Source of the DNA: Pontixanthobacter aestiaquae
GTDB taxonomy: Bacteria; Pseudomonadota; Alphaproteobacteria; Sphingomonadales; Sphingomonadaceae
Reading direction: 5' to 3'
Assembly: GCF_009827455.1 (NCBI RefSeq)
Contig: NZ_WTYZ01000001.1
Span: forward strand, 2,551,001-2,615,000
DNA: 64,000 nucleotides
Both the position numbers and the translations under genes were made by a program. Positions 18,087-27,119 of this stretch are shown here, in pieces (position 1 is the stretch's first letter; each line of letters opens with the position of its first letter). The notes under the pieces are model-generated. The model saw only the letters and a program-made list of their open reading frames with translations. It searched no databases and was not told the DNA's origin.

Positions 18087-19052
18087 ATGGGGTGGAAAGG
18101 TACGGTTCGTTCGGTATCTGCAGCAATGCGCGCTGCAGAACGTGAAGCCGAGCGCAGAAGAAAAGCAGAATTTAAGGCCCAACAAATTGAAGAAGCAGGG
18201 CAAGCAGTCGATGATTGGAAACAGTATCTCGACGACATCATAAGCGTGCACACGGACAAAGCCGACGATATCAATTGGCAGAGCATTGCTAATGCTCCAC
18301 CTTTAGTCGAGCCGAAGCCCGAGAAAAGGCACCAAGCGGAAGCGCTCGCCAACATCGAGAACTTCCAACCAAGAATATTTGACTTTGTTTTTGGCGGCAC
18401 TTCGCGGAGACGCGAACGATTGGATGCGGCTCTTGCAGACGCTATCGCTGCTGACAGCGATGAGTTTGCGCGCAAACGCAGCGAGTATCTCATAGCTGAG
18501 CAGGAGCGCGAAGAAGATGCGCACCTAGCAACTCGCGTACTTGACGGAGAAAAGTCTGCATACAGCGAAGTGATTTCGGTGCTTTATGACGGAGAAGAAT
18601 TGTACCTCGGACAGTCGATTCAATTTAAGATCGACGATAACTCAGTCCATGCCATGCCACTTGTTTCCGAAGCTGATGATATTGTTCCAACTTTTCGACT
18701 GAAGCAATTACAAAGCGGCAAGCTATCGAAAACAAAAATGCCGAAAGGCGAATTCAACGAGCTTTACCAAGACTATGTCTGCAGCGTTGCACTGAGACTT
18801 GCTGGGGATATCTTTGGTAATCTCCCGCTGGATGAGTGTCATGTGACGTGTTCTGCAACGATGCTAAACACTAAAACTGGGCATTTGGAAGACGCGCCAA
18901 TATTATCAGTGCTTTTCGTTAGGGATACTTTTGAACGCTTAAACCTGAGCGGCCTTGATCCGTCAGACTCTTTGGCGAATTTCAATCACGAGATGAACTT
19001 TAGAAAGACCAAGGGATTTGAACGCATCGAACCTCTAAAGCCAACGGACTAA
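18087..19052 (+). CDS. Hypothetical protein, coiled-coil N-terminus
   Basis: A 321-residue protein not assigned to a family. GGAGGGTTGAGTA gives a good ribosome-binding site. The first 40 residues are a charged helix (MRAAEREAERRRKAEFKAQQ), with another charged helical stretch around residues 110-155. The C-terminal half is mixed alpha/beta with a segment on LYLGQSIQFKIDDN and conserved-looking Cys residues (YVCSVAL, ECHVTC). No signal peptide or membrane helix. Codon use is clearly more AT-rich than the flanking typA and SDR genes, which suggests acquisition by transfer. Confidence 0.75.
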   Translation: MGWKGTVRSVSAAMRAAEREAERRRKAEFKAQQIEEAGQAVDDWKQYLDDIISVHTDKADDINWQSIANAPPLVEPKPEKRHQAEALANIENFQPRIFDFVFGGTSRRRERLDAALADAIAADSDEFARKRSEYLIAEQEREEDAHLATRVLDGEKSAYSEVISVLYDGEELYLGQSIQFKIDDNSVHAMPLVSEADDIVPTFRLKQLQSGKLSKTKMPKGEFNELYQDYVCSVALRLAGDIFGNLPLDECHVTCSATMLNTKTGHLEDAPILSVLFVRDTFERLNLSGLDPSDSLANFNHEMNFRKTKGFERIEPLKPTD

Positions 19053-19288
19053 ATGAGCAGGCCACCATAACGACCGCGAAGGCGACACTTGCCGGGACTG
19101 GCAACGTTACGGTCTAGCTGCGTGCTAAGTTTTTACGCGAGCCGACATCCACTTTTCAGTCCGAACTCAAAATCGCGTGGTAAACTGGATCAGCCACAAT
19201 CAGTCCCTTGGATATATAAGCTATCCGAGGGTCATTCGCGCGCGCGCCATGTCTGGTTACACCGCGCTGCAAAGATTATCGAAGAAAC

Positions 19289-20068
19289 CTACCCGAAGAA
19301 ATTCGGCTGTCCGTTGGAGGCGCTGACACCGCCATCGACGGCCATATTCACACCGGTCACAAACACCGCATCCTCCGACGCCAGAAACGCCACCGGACCG
19401 GCGATTTCCTCCGGCTCTGCCGCGCGGCCCAGCGGCATGCGGTTCTTGATCGCTTTCATTGCGCCGTCATTGTCGGTTACGCCATCGGTCATGTCCGATC
19501 TGGTGAGCGAGGGGCACACGCAGTTCACCCGCACGCCCTGCGCGCCCAATTGCAGCGCCATCGCGCGGGTCAGATTGACCACCGCGCCTTTCGACGCATT
19601 GTAGATCGGCATCATCCAGTCGCCGCCAAGGCCGGAAACGCTGGCGATATTGATGATATTGCCCTTGGTCTTGAGCAGTTCCGGAATGGCCGAACGGCTG
19701 AGATACAGCACGCCTTTCACATTGATATCGATCACCGCATCGATGTCCTTGTCGCGCGCATCGGCAAGCTGCCCCATCCGCGCAATCCCGGCATTGTTGA
19801 CCAGCACATCGAGCGCGCCAAACTGCTCGACCGTCTTGCGCACGATCCGCGCGGCAAATTCGGGCGAGCTGACATCGCCCTCGACAATCAGCGTGCGATC
19901 AGCATCCAGCGTCTCCGCCACTTTCTCGCAATCTGCACGGTTGCGCGAATTGAGCACAATATTCGCGCCTTCCTCGGCAAAGCGCCGCGCAATCCCCTCG
20001 CCAATCCCGCTGGAGGAGCCGGTGACGATGACAGTTTTGCCAGTAAAGCGAGCGAGGCCAGAGTTCAT
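19289..20068 (-). CDS. Short-chain dehydrogenase/reductase
   Basis: A 259-residue classical SDR: TGSSSGIGEGIA cofactor loop, NSRNRADCEKV after beta-2 (Arg favours NADP), NNAGIAR, catalytic Ser in NIASVSG, YNASK, and C-terminal GGVSASNGQPNFFG. The ATG at 20068 has AAAGGA upstream; the longer frame has no supported start. It is divergent from putP with about 100 bp between starts. The upstream side (19053-19288) holds no recognisable gene. Substrate unknown. Confidence 0.9.
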   Translation of the reverse strand: MNSGLARFTGKTVIVTGSSSGIGEGIARRFAEEGANIVLNSRNRADCEKVAETLDADRTLIVEGDVSSPEFAARIVRKTVEQFGALDVLVNNAGIARMGQLADARDKDIDAVIDINVKGVLYLSRSAIPELLKTKGNIINIASVSGLGGDWMMPIYNASKGAVVNLTRAMALQLGAQGVRVNCVCPSLTRSDMTDGVTDNDGAMKAIKNRMPLGRAAEPEEIAGPVAFLASEDAVFVTGVNMAVDGGVSASNGQPNFFG

Positions 20069-20172
20069 GTGAATGAGTCCTTTGAAAGAGTGGGCTGCGC
20101 TATCAATGCATGGGAAGCCATTTCGGTCCTGACCCATGGCCAGCCCCGCCCACCTTTGTTACGGAGCCGCGC

Positions 20173-21648
20173 ATGGAAACCGGAACTTACATCTCGCTCG
20201 CGGCCTATTTCGTCCTGATGCTCGCCATCGGGCTCTATGCATGGCGCAAATCGACATCCGACAGCGAGGGCTATTTGCTGGGCGGACGCAATCTGCATCC
20301 GGCGGTGGCGGCGCTCTCCGCGGGCGCATCGGACATGTCGGGGTGGTTGCTGCTCGGCCTGCCGGGAGCGCTCTATGCCGCTGGACTGGTCGAGGCGTGG
20401 ATCGGGATCGGACTGTTTATCGGCGCGTGGATCAACTGGATCGTCGTCGCGCCCCGCCTGCGCAAGCAGACTGAGGATCTGGGCAATGCGCTGACCATCC
20501 CGCAATTCCTCGCCAACCGCTTCCCCGACAAGGCCGTGGCGCTGCGTGTGACAGCCGCCATCATCATCGTGGCCTTCTTCGCGGTTTATACAGCGGCCGG
20601 ACTGGTCGGCGGCGGCAAGCTGTTCGAGACGAGCTTTGCCGGACTATTCGGCGGATTGGGTTTGTCGGACTACATGATCGGCATCTGGATTACCGCAGGC
20701 GTGGTGCTGGCCTATACGATGGTCGGCGGGTTTCTGGCGGTCAGCCTGACCGACTTTGTCCAAGGCTGCATCATGGTGGTCGCGCTGGTGCTGATGCCGG
20801 TGGTTATCCTGATGGGCGGCACCGATCTGAACGCAGCGGCGCGCGCGGCAGAGGCGGCGGGCAATGCCAATTATCTCAGCCTGTTTGGCGGGCTGACGCT
20901 GGTCGGCTTCCTCAGCACCGTCGCATGGGGCCTCGGCTATTTCGGGCAGCCGCATATCATCGTGCGCTTCATGGCGGTCCGCTCGGTCGAGGCAGTCACA
21001 ACCGCGCGCCGCATCGGCATGAGTTGGATGGGTTTGGCGCTGATCGGCGCAGTCGGCGTCGCCATCGCCGGACGCGCTTTTGCCGAGCAGAACGGCATCG
21101 TGGTGGAGGATCCGGAGACGATCTTTATCATCCTCGCGGGCACTTTGTTCCACCCGCTGATCACCGGCTTCCTGCTCGCCGCATTGCTTGCCGCGATCAT
21201 GAGCACAATCAGCTCGCAGCTATTGGTCGCCTCCAGCAGCCTGACCGAGGATTTCTACCGCCTGTTCCTGCGCAAGGACGCCAGCGAGCGCGAGACGGTC
21301 AATGTCGGCCGCTTCTGCGTCCTGCTCGTCGCGCTGCTGGCGATAGCCATCGCGCGCGATCCCGACGCGCAGGTTCTGGGCCTCGTCTCCAACGCATGGG
21401 CCGGCTTCGGCGCCGCCTTCGGCCCGCTGATTATCCTGTCGCTGACATGGGACAAGATGACCGGCGCAGGCGCAGTGGCGGGTCTGGTAACCGGAGCAGC
21501 CGTCGTCGCAGGCTGGATCGCGCTCGGCTGGAACGCCGAATTTATGGGCGGCGCAGGGCTTTACGAGATCATCCCGGGCTTCGTGGCGGCGTGGATCGCG
21601 ATTTGGGTGGTGAGCGGGGTGACGGGGAAGACTGTGGCATCCGCCTAG
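20173..21648 (+). CDS. putP: Sodium/proline symporter PutP
   Basis: A 491-residue sodium:solute symporter with about 13 helices. Marks include the start METGTYISLAAYFVLMLAIG, YLLGGRNLHPAVAALSAGASDMSGW (Asp and Ser of the sodium site), GLVEAWIGIGLFIGAWINW, GYFGQPHIIVRFMAVRS and the sodium-site helix AAIMSTISSQLLVASS. These match PutP closely. ATG 20173 with ACGGAG upstream was chosen over the earlier ATG in frame, which would add 21 non-family residues. Confidence 0.93.
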   Translation: METGTYISLAAYFVLMLAIGLYAWRKSTSDSEGYLLGGRNLHPAVAALSAGASDMSGWLLLGLPGALYAAGLVEAWIGIGLFIGAWINWIVVAPRLRKQTEDLGNALTIPQFLANRFPDKAVALRVTAAIIIVAFFAVYTAAGLVGGGKLFETSFAGLFGGLGLSDYMIGIWITAGVVLAYTMVGGFLAVSLTDFVQGCIMVVALVLMPVVILMGGTDLNAAARAAEAAGNANYLSLFGGLTLVGFLSTVAWGLGYFGQPHIIVRFMAVRSVEAVTTARRIGMSWMGLALIGAVGVAIAGRAFAEQNGIVVEDPETIFIILAGTLFHPLITGFLLAALLAAIMSTISSQLLVASSSLTEDFYRLFLRKDASERETVNVGRFCVLLVALLAIAIARDPDAQVLGLVSNAWAGFGAAFGPLIILSLTWDKMTGAGAVAGLVTGAAVVAGWIALGWNAEFMGGAGLYEIIPGFVAAWIAIWVVSGVTGKTVASA

Positions 21649-21736
21649 GCTTAACATTAATGCAACGCGCTAGCCCGGTTTGCGCCTAGCGAACCGCAAG
21701 GGCGACCGCCCGCCCGAGCTTATGCGAGGCAGCCAA

Positions 21737-21754
21737 GCAGCACGGACGTGCTGC
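21737..21754. repeat. Short perfect hairpin
   Basis: GCAGCACG-GA-CGTGCTGC palindrome inside the 139-bp gap between convergent putP and the restriction-modification gene. The stretch around it (CCGCAAGGGCGACCGCCCGC) looks like another repeat-type sequence. It lacks a T-run, so it is not a classical terminator. Confidence 0.4.
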
Positions 21755-21787
21755 GCCCGGCGCTTGAGGGACCACAACAAAAAAGAC

Positions 21788-24700
21788 TCAATCCCCCTCC
21801 AGCGGCAGCTCGATCTCGCCCATGATCCGGCCGGTTTCGAGCAGGATTTTGACGATGTTCTGGTAATGCGTGATGTCGTCCCATGACAGCGCCCGGCCCT
21901 TGCGGTCTTTCAGCCATTTCTGCGCGGGCTGATACCCGCCAATATAGAAATTCCACGCAGCTTCGGGCACGTCACTGAAATATTGGTGCTTGTTGATCAG
22001 CACTCTTCCCGTTCGCCCTGAGCCTGTCGAAGGGCTGTTCTTTTCTTGTTGCGCGGCACTCGAAGTGAGGGACGGTGCTTCGACAGGCTCAGCACGAACG
22101 GATTTGGTGTGTGCCTCGAACTTCGGATAGCCCGGGGCGACGACGCTATCATCTTCGCTCTCCTCGACGTCACCCATAAAGGGATAAAGCGCCTCGCCGA
22201 TGGCGGCGGGTTCCATCAGGTGCAGACGGCGCAGCGCTTCGCCCTTTTCGCTGACATGTTTGAACACTTCCGCATTGGCCGGATAGGGAATGCGCGGGAA
22301 GTCGATCTTGAGAAATTCAGCAAAGGTTTCGCGGTAATCCGGCGAGTGCAACACGCCATAGATGTAGTCGAAGACTTTGACCTCGGACGGGCGCGCATCG
22401 CCGGTGGGCGCGCGAAAATTGGCGGTGCCCCCCTCCCCATGGGGAGGGGTCGGGGGTGGGGGTTCCGCGCCACTGGACCGCCGACCACCCACACCCTCCG
22501 TACCTTCCGGTGCTCCTCCGTCTCCCTCCAGAGAGAGGGATTTGGTGCGCGCCATATCGGTATCATCAGGATCAATTCCGGCGGCTTTGCAGATTGTAGC
22601 GTAGAGTTTGGGGTCGAGGTTGAGTGTGCGTTCGGTCGGGGCCAGCGCGTCGGCTTGGTCTGCATTTTCATCGGGGTAGATGTAGATGGGTTGATAATAT
22701 GCTCGCTCTTTAGACCGATTAGAGACGAAGCTGTCGTCTCCCAGTTGCTCCACCACTAGGGCATGACACCAGTCATTCACGACGGACTGTCGGCAAATCG
22801 CGAAAGCCAAGTTCGCACCTAGCAAGAAGTGACGCATCACATCATAACGTGGATTTGTATGAAACCCGCGGTTGTTGCCTGTGTAGTAGGTCCAACGAGG
22901 ATCGAGCGGTCGATACGAAATCTGCCTGAAGTTTTCTTCAGATGAGTTTTGAATCACGTCTTTTTTCGCAAAGGAAATTTTCCAGTCACGAGAGTCTTTT
23001 CCAAGGGCATATTTGTCGCGCAACTCCGTCTCAGGTAATTCCCGAAAATCGTCTACTCGTCTGGCTAGTCGTCTCTTGTCGATATCAATGGCTAGTGCGT
23101 CTCTTGCCGTCAGAACCCCAGTCGAGTTGATCGGAAGTAATTTGATGAGTGAAAAGCCGTCTTCATATTTCTCGAGACGATCATAATCCCGGAGTTCGAA
23201 AGGGAGGTTCGGAAAACGATGCTCTAGTTTTGAATCTGACATGGTCTTGGTTCGACCAGATCCCAATGCTACACTCTTCGCGTTCCGACTTCCCCACAAG
23301 TCACCGTGCCATACCTCGGCCAACTCATCGCTACCGGCACCTTTCCGCACAGCGACAATCAGCGCTACGCCCTGCTGAATATCAAACACATTTTTGTCGG
23401 GCGAACCGTCAGGTGAGACTTCCTTCTTCTTGGAGTTTCCATGCAGGTCCAGCACCCAAATCTTGTCAAAAGTCTTGAGCAGATGCCAGCGCATTCCGCG
23501 AAAGGTCGGGTTGTCGAGATAACCGTGATTGGTGATGAAGCCGAGCACGCCGCCTGACGGGTTCTTGGCGATCAAATCCTCACTCATGCGGATGAATTTG
23601 ACGTAATCGTCATTGATCCATTTGGGGTTGCGCTCTTTGAGCTTCTCCTTGCCGCCCGGCTCCATCTTGTAGGCTTCCATCAGCCCCATAATGTGATCGC
23701 CCTTATTGGCGCTTTCACCCGAATAAGGCGGGTTCCCGATCACGCACATAATCGGCGTCTGCCGCTTTACCTCGCTCGCTCCACGCGCTTCATCGGCCAG
23801 TTGTTGGAAGAACAAATCTTTCACTTCGCGCTCTGCCGGTTCCAGCGCGTTGGTCAGCCACACCGACAGGCGTGGCGGCCATTGCTTATCGGCGGGCCAG
23901 TCTGCCGGTTTGGTGCCCGAACCCGGCACATAGCCGCTTTCGGTCAGCTGCATATCCAGCTTCATATGGCACATGGCATAGCTGGCCATCAGCAGCTCGA
24001 ACCCGTGCAGGCGCGGCAGCAATTCTTCCTCGACATAGGATGACCATTTGCCCGGCGCGCGCGCCTTCACCCGGTCGGCGATGGTCTGTACGGTTTTGGC
24101 CAGAAACGTGCCCGTACCGGTCGCCGGATCGAGGATTTGCACGCGGTGCACATCCTTCTTGATCGTGACTGCTTTGCCTTTTTTGTCCGTTTGGCCGGTG
24201 TCCCAATCCACCGACACTTTGCCGGTATCCGCCAGACCGTCGGCAATGCCGAATTCGCTTTTCAGTACATCGTCGACCGCGCGCACGATGAAATCGACCA
24301 CCGGTTCCGGCGTGTACCAGACGCCGCGCGCCTTGCGTTTCTTCGGGTTGTAAGCCGCCAGAAACGTCTCGTAAAAATGGATAAACGGATCGTTGCGCGC
24401 GGTGAATTTGCCGAATTCCTCGAACAGAGCGTGCGGATCGCTGGCGCGCAGCACCTCTGCCAGATCATCGACCACATATTTCAGCCGGTCGGGAATGTCG
24501 TATCCCGCGATAAACTGGAACAGACCGCGCAGGAACGGGTTGGACTTGGGCAGCTTTTCCAGTGCCTCCTGACGGCTGAACGTGTCCAGCGTATCGTCAT
24601 GCAGCCGCGCGGCAAACATACCGTAAGTAATCGTTTCCGCGTAGATATCGGCAAATTCGCCCGGGGTCAGATTGGGCAGCAAATTGTCTTTGAACGTGTT

Positions 24701-25279
24701 GAACTGACGGCCCAGCCCGCTGCGGAAATCGGGATCATCGGTCAGCGCAATGCCGACTTCGTCCTTAATGATCGCCGCCTTGCCCGCCATCATCTCCGCC
24801 AGTTTCTGCGCGCTGCGAATGCTGATCGGTTTTTGCGCGGTGAAGCTCTTCAGCTGGCGCTCTAGCTCGTCAAACTTGTCGGGCAGCGGTTGCAAACTGC
24901 CAAGCGCGCCCATGAAATCCGCAATCGAGGTGTGGTGGACCACATCGCCTTCGCGGATAAATTCGAAATCGACGCCGTTGGTATAGAGAAGATTGGGATA
25001 GGCCGCTTCGTAGCGTTTGCGCTGCTCTACGCTGTAGCCTTTCAGCTTGACGACATCCTTGGGCAGATCTTTCGCCTCTGCCCAGCCGAATGCAACGCCA
25101 TCGCGGTGGAACAGGAAGTCGGGCATCCCGCCTTCGCTGCGCTTGGGTTCATTGATCACCCGCGCGCTATCGTCGATACTTTCGAACAGGCGTTGTAATG
25201 GTGCGCGGTAACTGTGCTCGGTCGCCTCGCCGCCGTCATAAATCTCTGTGATTTCGGCAAGATAACCAGCGATGTCCAT
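21788..25279 (-). CDS. Type IIG-like restriction-modification enzyme (fused nuclease and N6-adenine methyltransferase)
   Basis: A 1163-residue single-chain enzyme. The N-terminal part holds a PD-(D/E)xK nuclease motif, PDF at residues 53-55 with E-AK at 68-70. A helical linker follows. The methyltransferase has motif I DPATGTGTF (about 384-392) and motif IV NPPYS (about 516-520), typical of adenine-N6 methylation. The C-terminal third should be the target-recognition domain (FRQISYRPLDPRWTYYTG is common in these enzymes). No helicase motifs are seen, so this is not a type ISP enzyme with translocase. Two palindromic repeats are inserted in frame in the C-terminal third (residues about 914-952 and 1060-1090). 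No partner gene. Confidence 0.88.
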   Translation of the reverse strand: MDIAGYLAEITEIYDGGEATEHSYRAPLQRLFESIDDSARVINEPKRSEGGMPDFLFHRDGVAFGWAEAKDLPKDVVKLKGYSVEQRKRYEAAYPNLLYTNGVDFEFIREGDVVHHTSIADFMGALGSLQPLPDKFDELERQLKSFTAQKPISIRSAQKLAEMMAGKAAIIKDEVGIALTDDPDFRSGLGRQFNTFKDNLLPNLTPGEFADIYAETITYGMFAARLHDDTLDTFSRQEALEKLPKSNPFLRGLFQFIAGYDIPDRLKYVVDDLAEVLRASDPHALFEEFGKFTARNDPFIHFYETFLAAYNPKKRKARGVWYTPEPVVDFIVRAVDDVLKSEFGIADGLADTGKVSVDWDTGQTDKKGKAVTIKKDVHRVQILDPATGTGTFLAKTVQTIADRVKARAPGKWSSYVEEELLPRLHGFELLMASYAMCHMKLDMQLTESGYVPGSGTKPADWPADKQWPPRLSVWLTNALEPAEREVKDLFFQQLADEARGASEVKRQTPIMCVIGNPPYSGESANKGDHIMGLMEAYKMEPGGKEKLKERNPKWINDDYVKFIRMSEDLIAKNPSGGVLGFITNHGYLDNPTFRGMRWHLLKTFDKIWVLDLHGNSKKKEVSPDGSPDKNVFDIQQGVALIVAVRKGAGSDELAEVWHGDLWGSRNAKSVALGSGRTKTMSDSKLEHRFPNLPFELRDYDRLEKYEDGFSLIKLLPINSTGVLTARDALAIDIDKRRLARRVDDFRELPETELRDKYALGKDSRDWKISFAKKDVIQNSSEENFRQISYRPLDPRWTYYTGNNRGFHTNPRYDVMRHFLLGANLAFAICRQSVVNDWCHALVVEQLGDDSFVSNRSKERAYYQPIYIYPDENADQADALAPTERTLNLDPKLYATICKAAGIDPDDTDMARTKSLSLEGDGGAPEGTEGVGGRRSSGAEPPPPTPPHGEGGTANFRAPTGDARPSEVKVFDYIYGVLHSPDYRETFAEFLKIDFPRIPYPANAEVFKHVSEKGEALRRLHLMEPAAIGEALYPFMGDVEESEDDSVVAPGYPKFEAHTKSVRAEPVEAPSLTSSAAQQEKNSPSTGSGRTGRVLINKHQYFSDVPEAAWNFYIGGYQPAQKWLKDRKGRALSWDDITHYQNIVKILLETGRIMGEIELPLEGD
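22011..22100. repeat. Palindromic repeat inserted in frame in the restriction-modification gene
   Basis: Left arm GTTCGCCCTGAGCCTGTCGA, right arm TCGACAGGCTCAGCACGAAC, about 40 bp between. Known as an intergenic repeat in sphingomonads and relatives; here it is translated as a peptide with SVRAEPVEAPS and SPSTGSGRTGR. Its length keeps the frame open. Confidence 0.85.
22424..22540. repeat. Second palindromic repeat in frame in the same gene
   Basis: Contains the perfect palindrome CCCTCCCCATGGGGAGGG (22431-22448), followed by GTCGGGGGTGGGGG and, 30 bp on, a complementary CCACCCACACCC. Translated on the minus strand it reads as a low-complexity Pro/Gly segment with PPPPTPPHGEGG. This sequence is otherwise common as an intergenic repeat. 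Confidence 0.85.
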
Positions 25280-25391
25280 TGAGCATTCCCCTGCCGTGGT
25301 GTCCGCCCCCGTTCTAGCGCCCCTGACATTCCTGCCAAGGTGCTGAAAGTGTTACCCCCGCCTCAACCTGCTCGCTGGCCAAGTGCGGCGA

Positions 25392-25748
25392 TCAGCTGTG
25401 CTTGAAAATCCGGTAAATATGCGCCGCCGCCAGCAGCATGCCGCCGGCAACTGTCGGTAGTGTCTCGTCCATGCCGAAATTCTCGGCAAACAGTCCGCCA
25501 ATAATCAGGCCCAGCCCCGTCAGTGCCGGCACCAGAAAAAGCGGTGTGCGCGATGTGTGTGCGGATGCGATCACCGACAGCGAGGCGAGCACGGCCAATA
25601 CTGCCAGCACCCGATGGACCCACTCCGCCTCTGCAAACACGGCCAAAAATGGCAGCGTGATCGCCAGCACCGGCAAGGCGATGCAGTGCGCGATGCAGAA
25701 CAGGCTGAGCGCAACGGCGGCGCGATCGTAAGTGACGGTATTTTGCAT
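25392..25748 (-). CDS. MerC-domain membrane protein
   Basis: A 118-residue protein with four predicted helices and the MerC signature SLFCIAHCIALPVL (Cys pair in helix 1). MerC proteins move Hg(II) across the inner membrane, but many chromosomal copies stand alone and their role is unclear. No merR, merA or merP is near, so mercury resistance should not be assumed. The following 259 bp up to the VOC gene contain nothing recognisable. Confidence 0.88.
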   Translation of the reverse strand: MQNTVTYDRAAVALSLFCIAHCIALPVLAITLPFLAVFAEAEWVHRVLAVLAVLASLSVIASAHTSRTPLFLVPALTGLGLIIGGLFAENFGMDETLPTVAGGMLLAAAHIYRIFKHS

Positions 25749-26007
25749 GAGAGACTCGAATGTTACAATATATCATTGGCAGTTAAGGCGTGCGCGGACC
25801 TGCGTCAATCGCCTGCGTTTCGTCGGGGGCATTTCCCTGCATGTTTTCCTACACGCCGCTTCCCTGCTAGCTTCGCCATGTTGTATTACGCCCTGACGAG
25901 AGGCGCGGGCGGCGCGAACTTATTATGAGTGATGCTCACACGGGCAAAATTCGCAAAGTTCGCGCCATCGTCACGCTCCGACTCGGGGCCAAACCGGAGA
26001 CAGCACT

Positions 26008-26379
26008 ATGGCCAAGATCACTGGATTGGGCGGCGTGTTTTATGTTGCGCAGGACCCTGCGGCGACGCGCGAATGGTACCGCGAGAAGCTGGGCATCGAT
26101 TGCGAATACGGGCCGCAATTGAACTGGTCGGAAGAGACCGGTGACACGCCCTATTCGCTGATCAGCCATTTCAAGGATGATGCCTATATCAAGCCGGGCA
26201 AAGGCGGGTTTATGATCAATCTGCGGGTCGATGATCTGGACGGATTTGTCGAAGTGCTGAAAAGCCGCGATGTCGAAATCCTCGATAGCGTTGACGAGGG
26301 ATACGGCAAGTTCGCGTGGCTGCTCGATCCCGATGGTGTGAAGATCGAATTGTGGGAACAGGTCGAAGCGCCCGGGTAG
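26008..26379 (+). CDS. VOC-family (glyoxalase-like) protein
   Basis: A 123-residue single VOC domain: FYVAQDPAATREWYREKLGI, NLRVDDLDGFVEVLKSRDVEI and the C-terminal LLDPDGVKIELWEQ, which supplies the metal-binding Glu. Likely acts as a dimer on a small metabolite; the substrate cannot be deduced. GGAGACAGCACT precedes the ATG. Confidence 0.9.
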   Translation: MAKITGLGGVFYVAQDPAATREWYREKLGIDCEYGPQLNWSEETGDTPYSLISHFKDDAYIKPGKGGFMINLRVDDLDGFVEVLKSRDVEILDSVDEGYGKFAWLLDPDGVKIELWEQVEAPG

Positions 26380-26441
26380 AGGCCCGAGCAGAAGGACGTG
26401 CAGGCGCGCTGTTAGGCGGGTATTAACCGTCTGCCGCAAAT

Positions 26442-27116
26442 ATGGCGGTGATGGTACGTATTGCTCTCCTGATTGCTGCGTCTGCTGTGCTGGGCGGGTG
26501 TAGCCTGCTGCCCGCCGGTTCGGATCGCTCCGGCGCGCCGCGCAGTACGCAATCGGCGAGCATGCCGGTATCGGGAACAGCGCGCCAATGTCTGGCGCAA
26601 TTGGACCGGACCGGATCGCGCTACATCCCGCTGCCCGACCGGACGCTGGGCCAGGGCTGCACCAATTTCAACACGGTGCGCTTGTCGGAATTGCGGGGTG
26701 ACAGGGCGAGCTTTGCTCTCGCCAATCTGGGCCCGGTCACGTGCCCCACCGCCAACGCTTTTGCGGGGTGGGCGCGATACGGCGTGGACCGGGCAGCGCG
26801 GCAGATCTTGGGCAGCCCGCTGCTGAGGATCGAAACCATGGGCAGCTATGCCTGCCGCAATGTCGCACGGTCGGATCGCCGCTCCGCCCACTCGCGGGCA
26901 GAGGCAATCGATGTCGCGGCGTTTGTGTTGGCCGATGGGAGGACGGTGAGCGTGCTGGATGACTGGAATGCCGGAACAGCGGAAGAGCGTGAGTTCCTAC
27001 GAGTGGTCCGGGGGAGCGCGTGCAAGAGGTTCGGAACGGTTCTGAGTCCCGATTACAACGCCGATCACCGCGACCATTTCCATCTGGAAGTGGGTAACGG
27101 TGCGTTTTGCCGCTGA
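26442..27116 (+). CDS. Extensin-like family lipoprotein
   Basis: A 224-residue lipoprotein (lipobox VLGGC near residue 20) with the extensin-like C-terminal domain: CPTANAFAGWARYGVDRAARQ, GSYACRNV, RRSAHSRAEAIDVAAF, and DYNADHRDHFHLEVG. The HxxxxxxD and HxH pattern is that of a D,D-peptidase M15-like metal site, so a cell-wall hydrolase role is plausible. Start could be at the first ATG or the one three codons on. Confidence 0.9.
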   Translation: MAVMVRIALLIAASAVLGGCSLLPAGSDRSGAPRSTQSASMPVSGTARQCLAQLDRTGSRYIPLPDRTLGQGCTNFNTVRLSELRGDRASFALANLGPVTCPTANAFAGWARYGVDRAARQILGSPLLRIETMGSYACRNVARSDRRSAHSRAEAIDVAAFVLADGRTVSVLDDWNAGTAEEREFLRVVRGSACKRFGTVLSPDYNADHRDHFHLEVGNGAFCR

Positions 27117-27119
27117 AGT

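Noticed and set aside
19089..19604. Frame of 171 codons overlapping the SDR gene on the other strand
   Set aside because: Most of it is antisense to a clear SDR; no ribosome-binding site or family match.
21788..25279. Multi-gene defence island around the restriction-modification enzyme
   Set aside because: The neighbours are putP, a MerC-like gene and metabolic genes; no other defence families were recognised.
25392..25748. Mercury-resistance operon
   Set aside because: Only a MerC-type protein is present; no merR, merA, merT or merP nearby.
25929..26144. ORF of 71 codons starting before the VOC gene
   Set aside because: It overlaps the VOC gene in another frame and has no ribosome-binding site; the VOC frame has both domain match and GGAG upstream.
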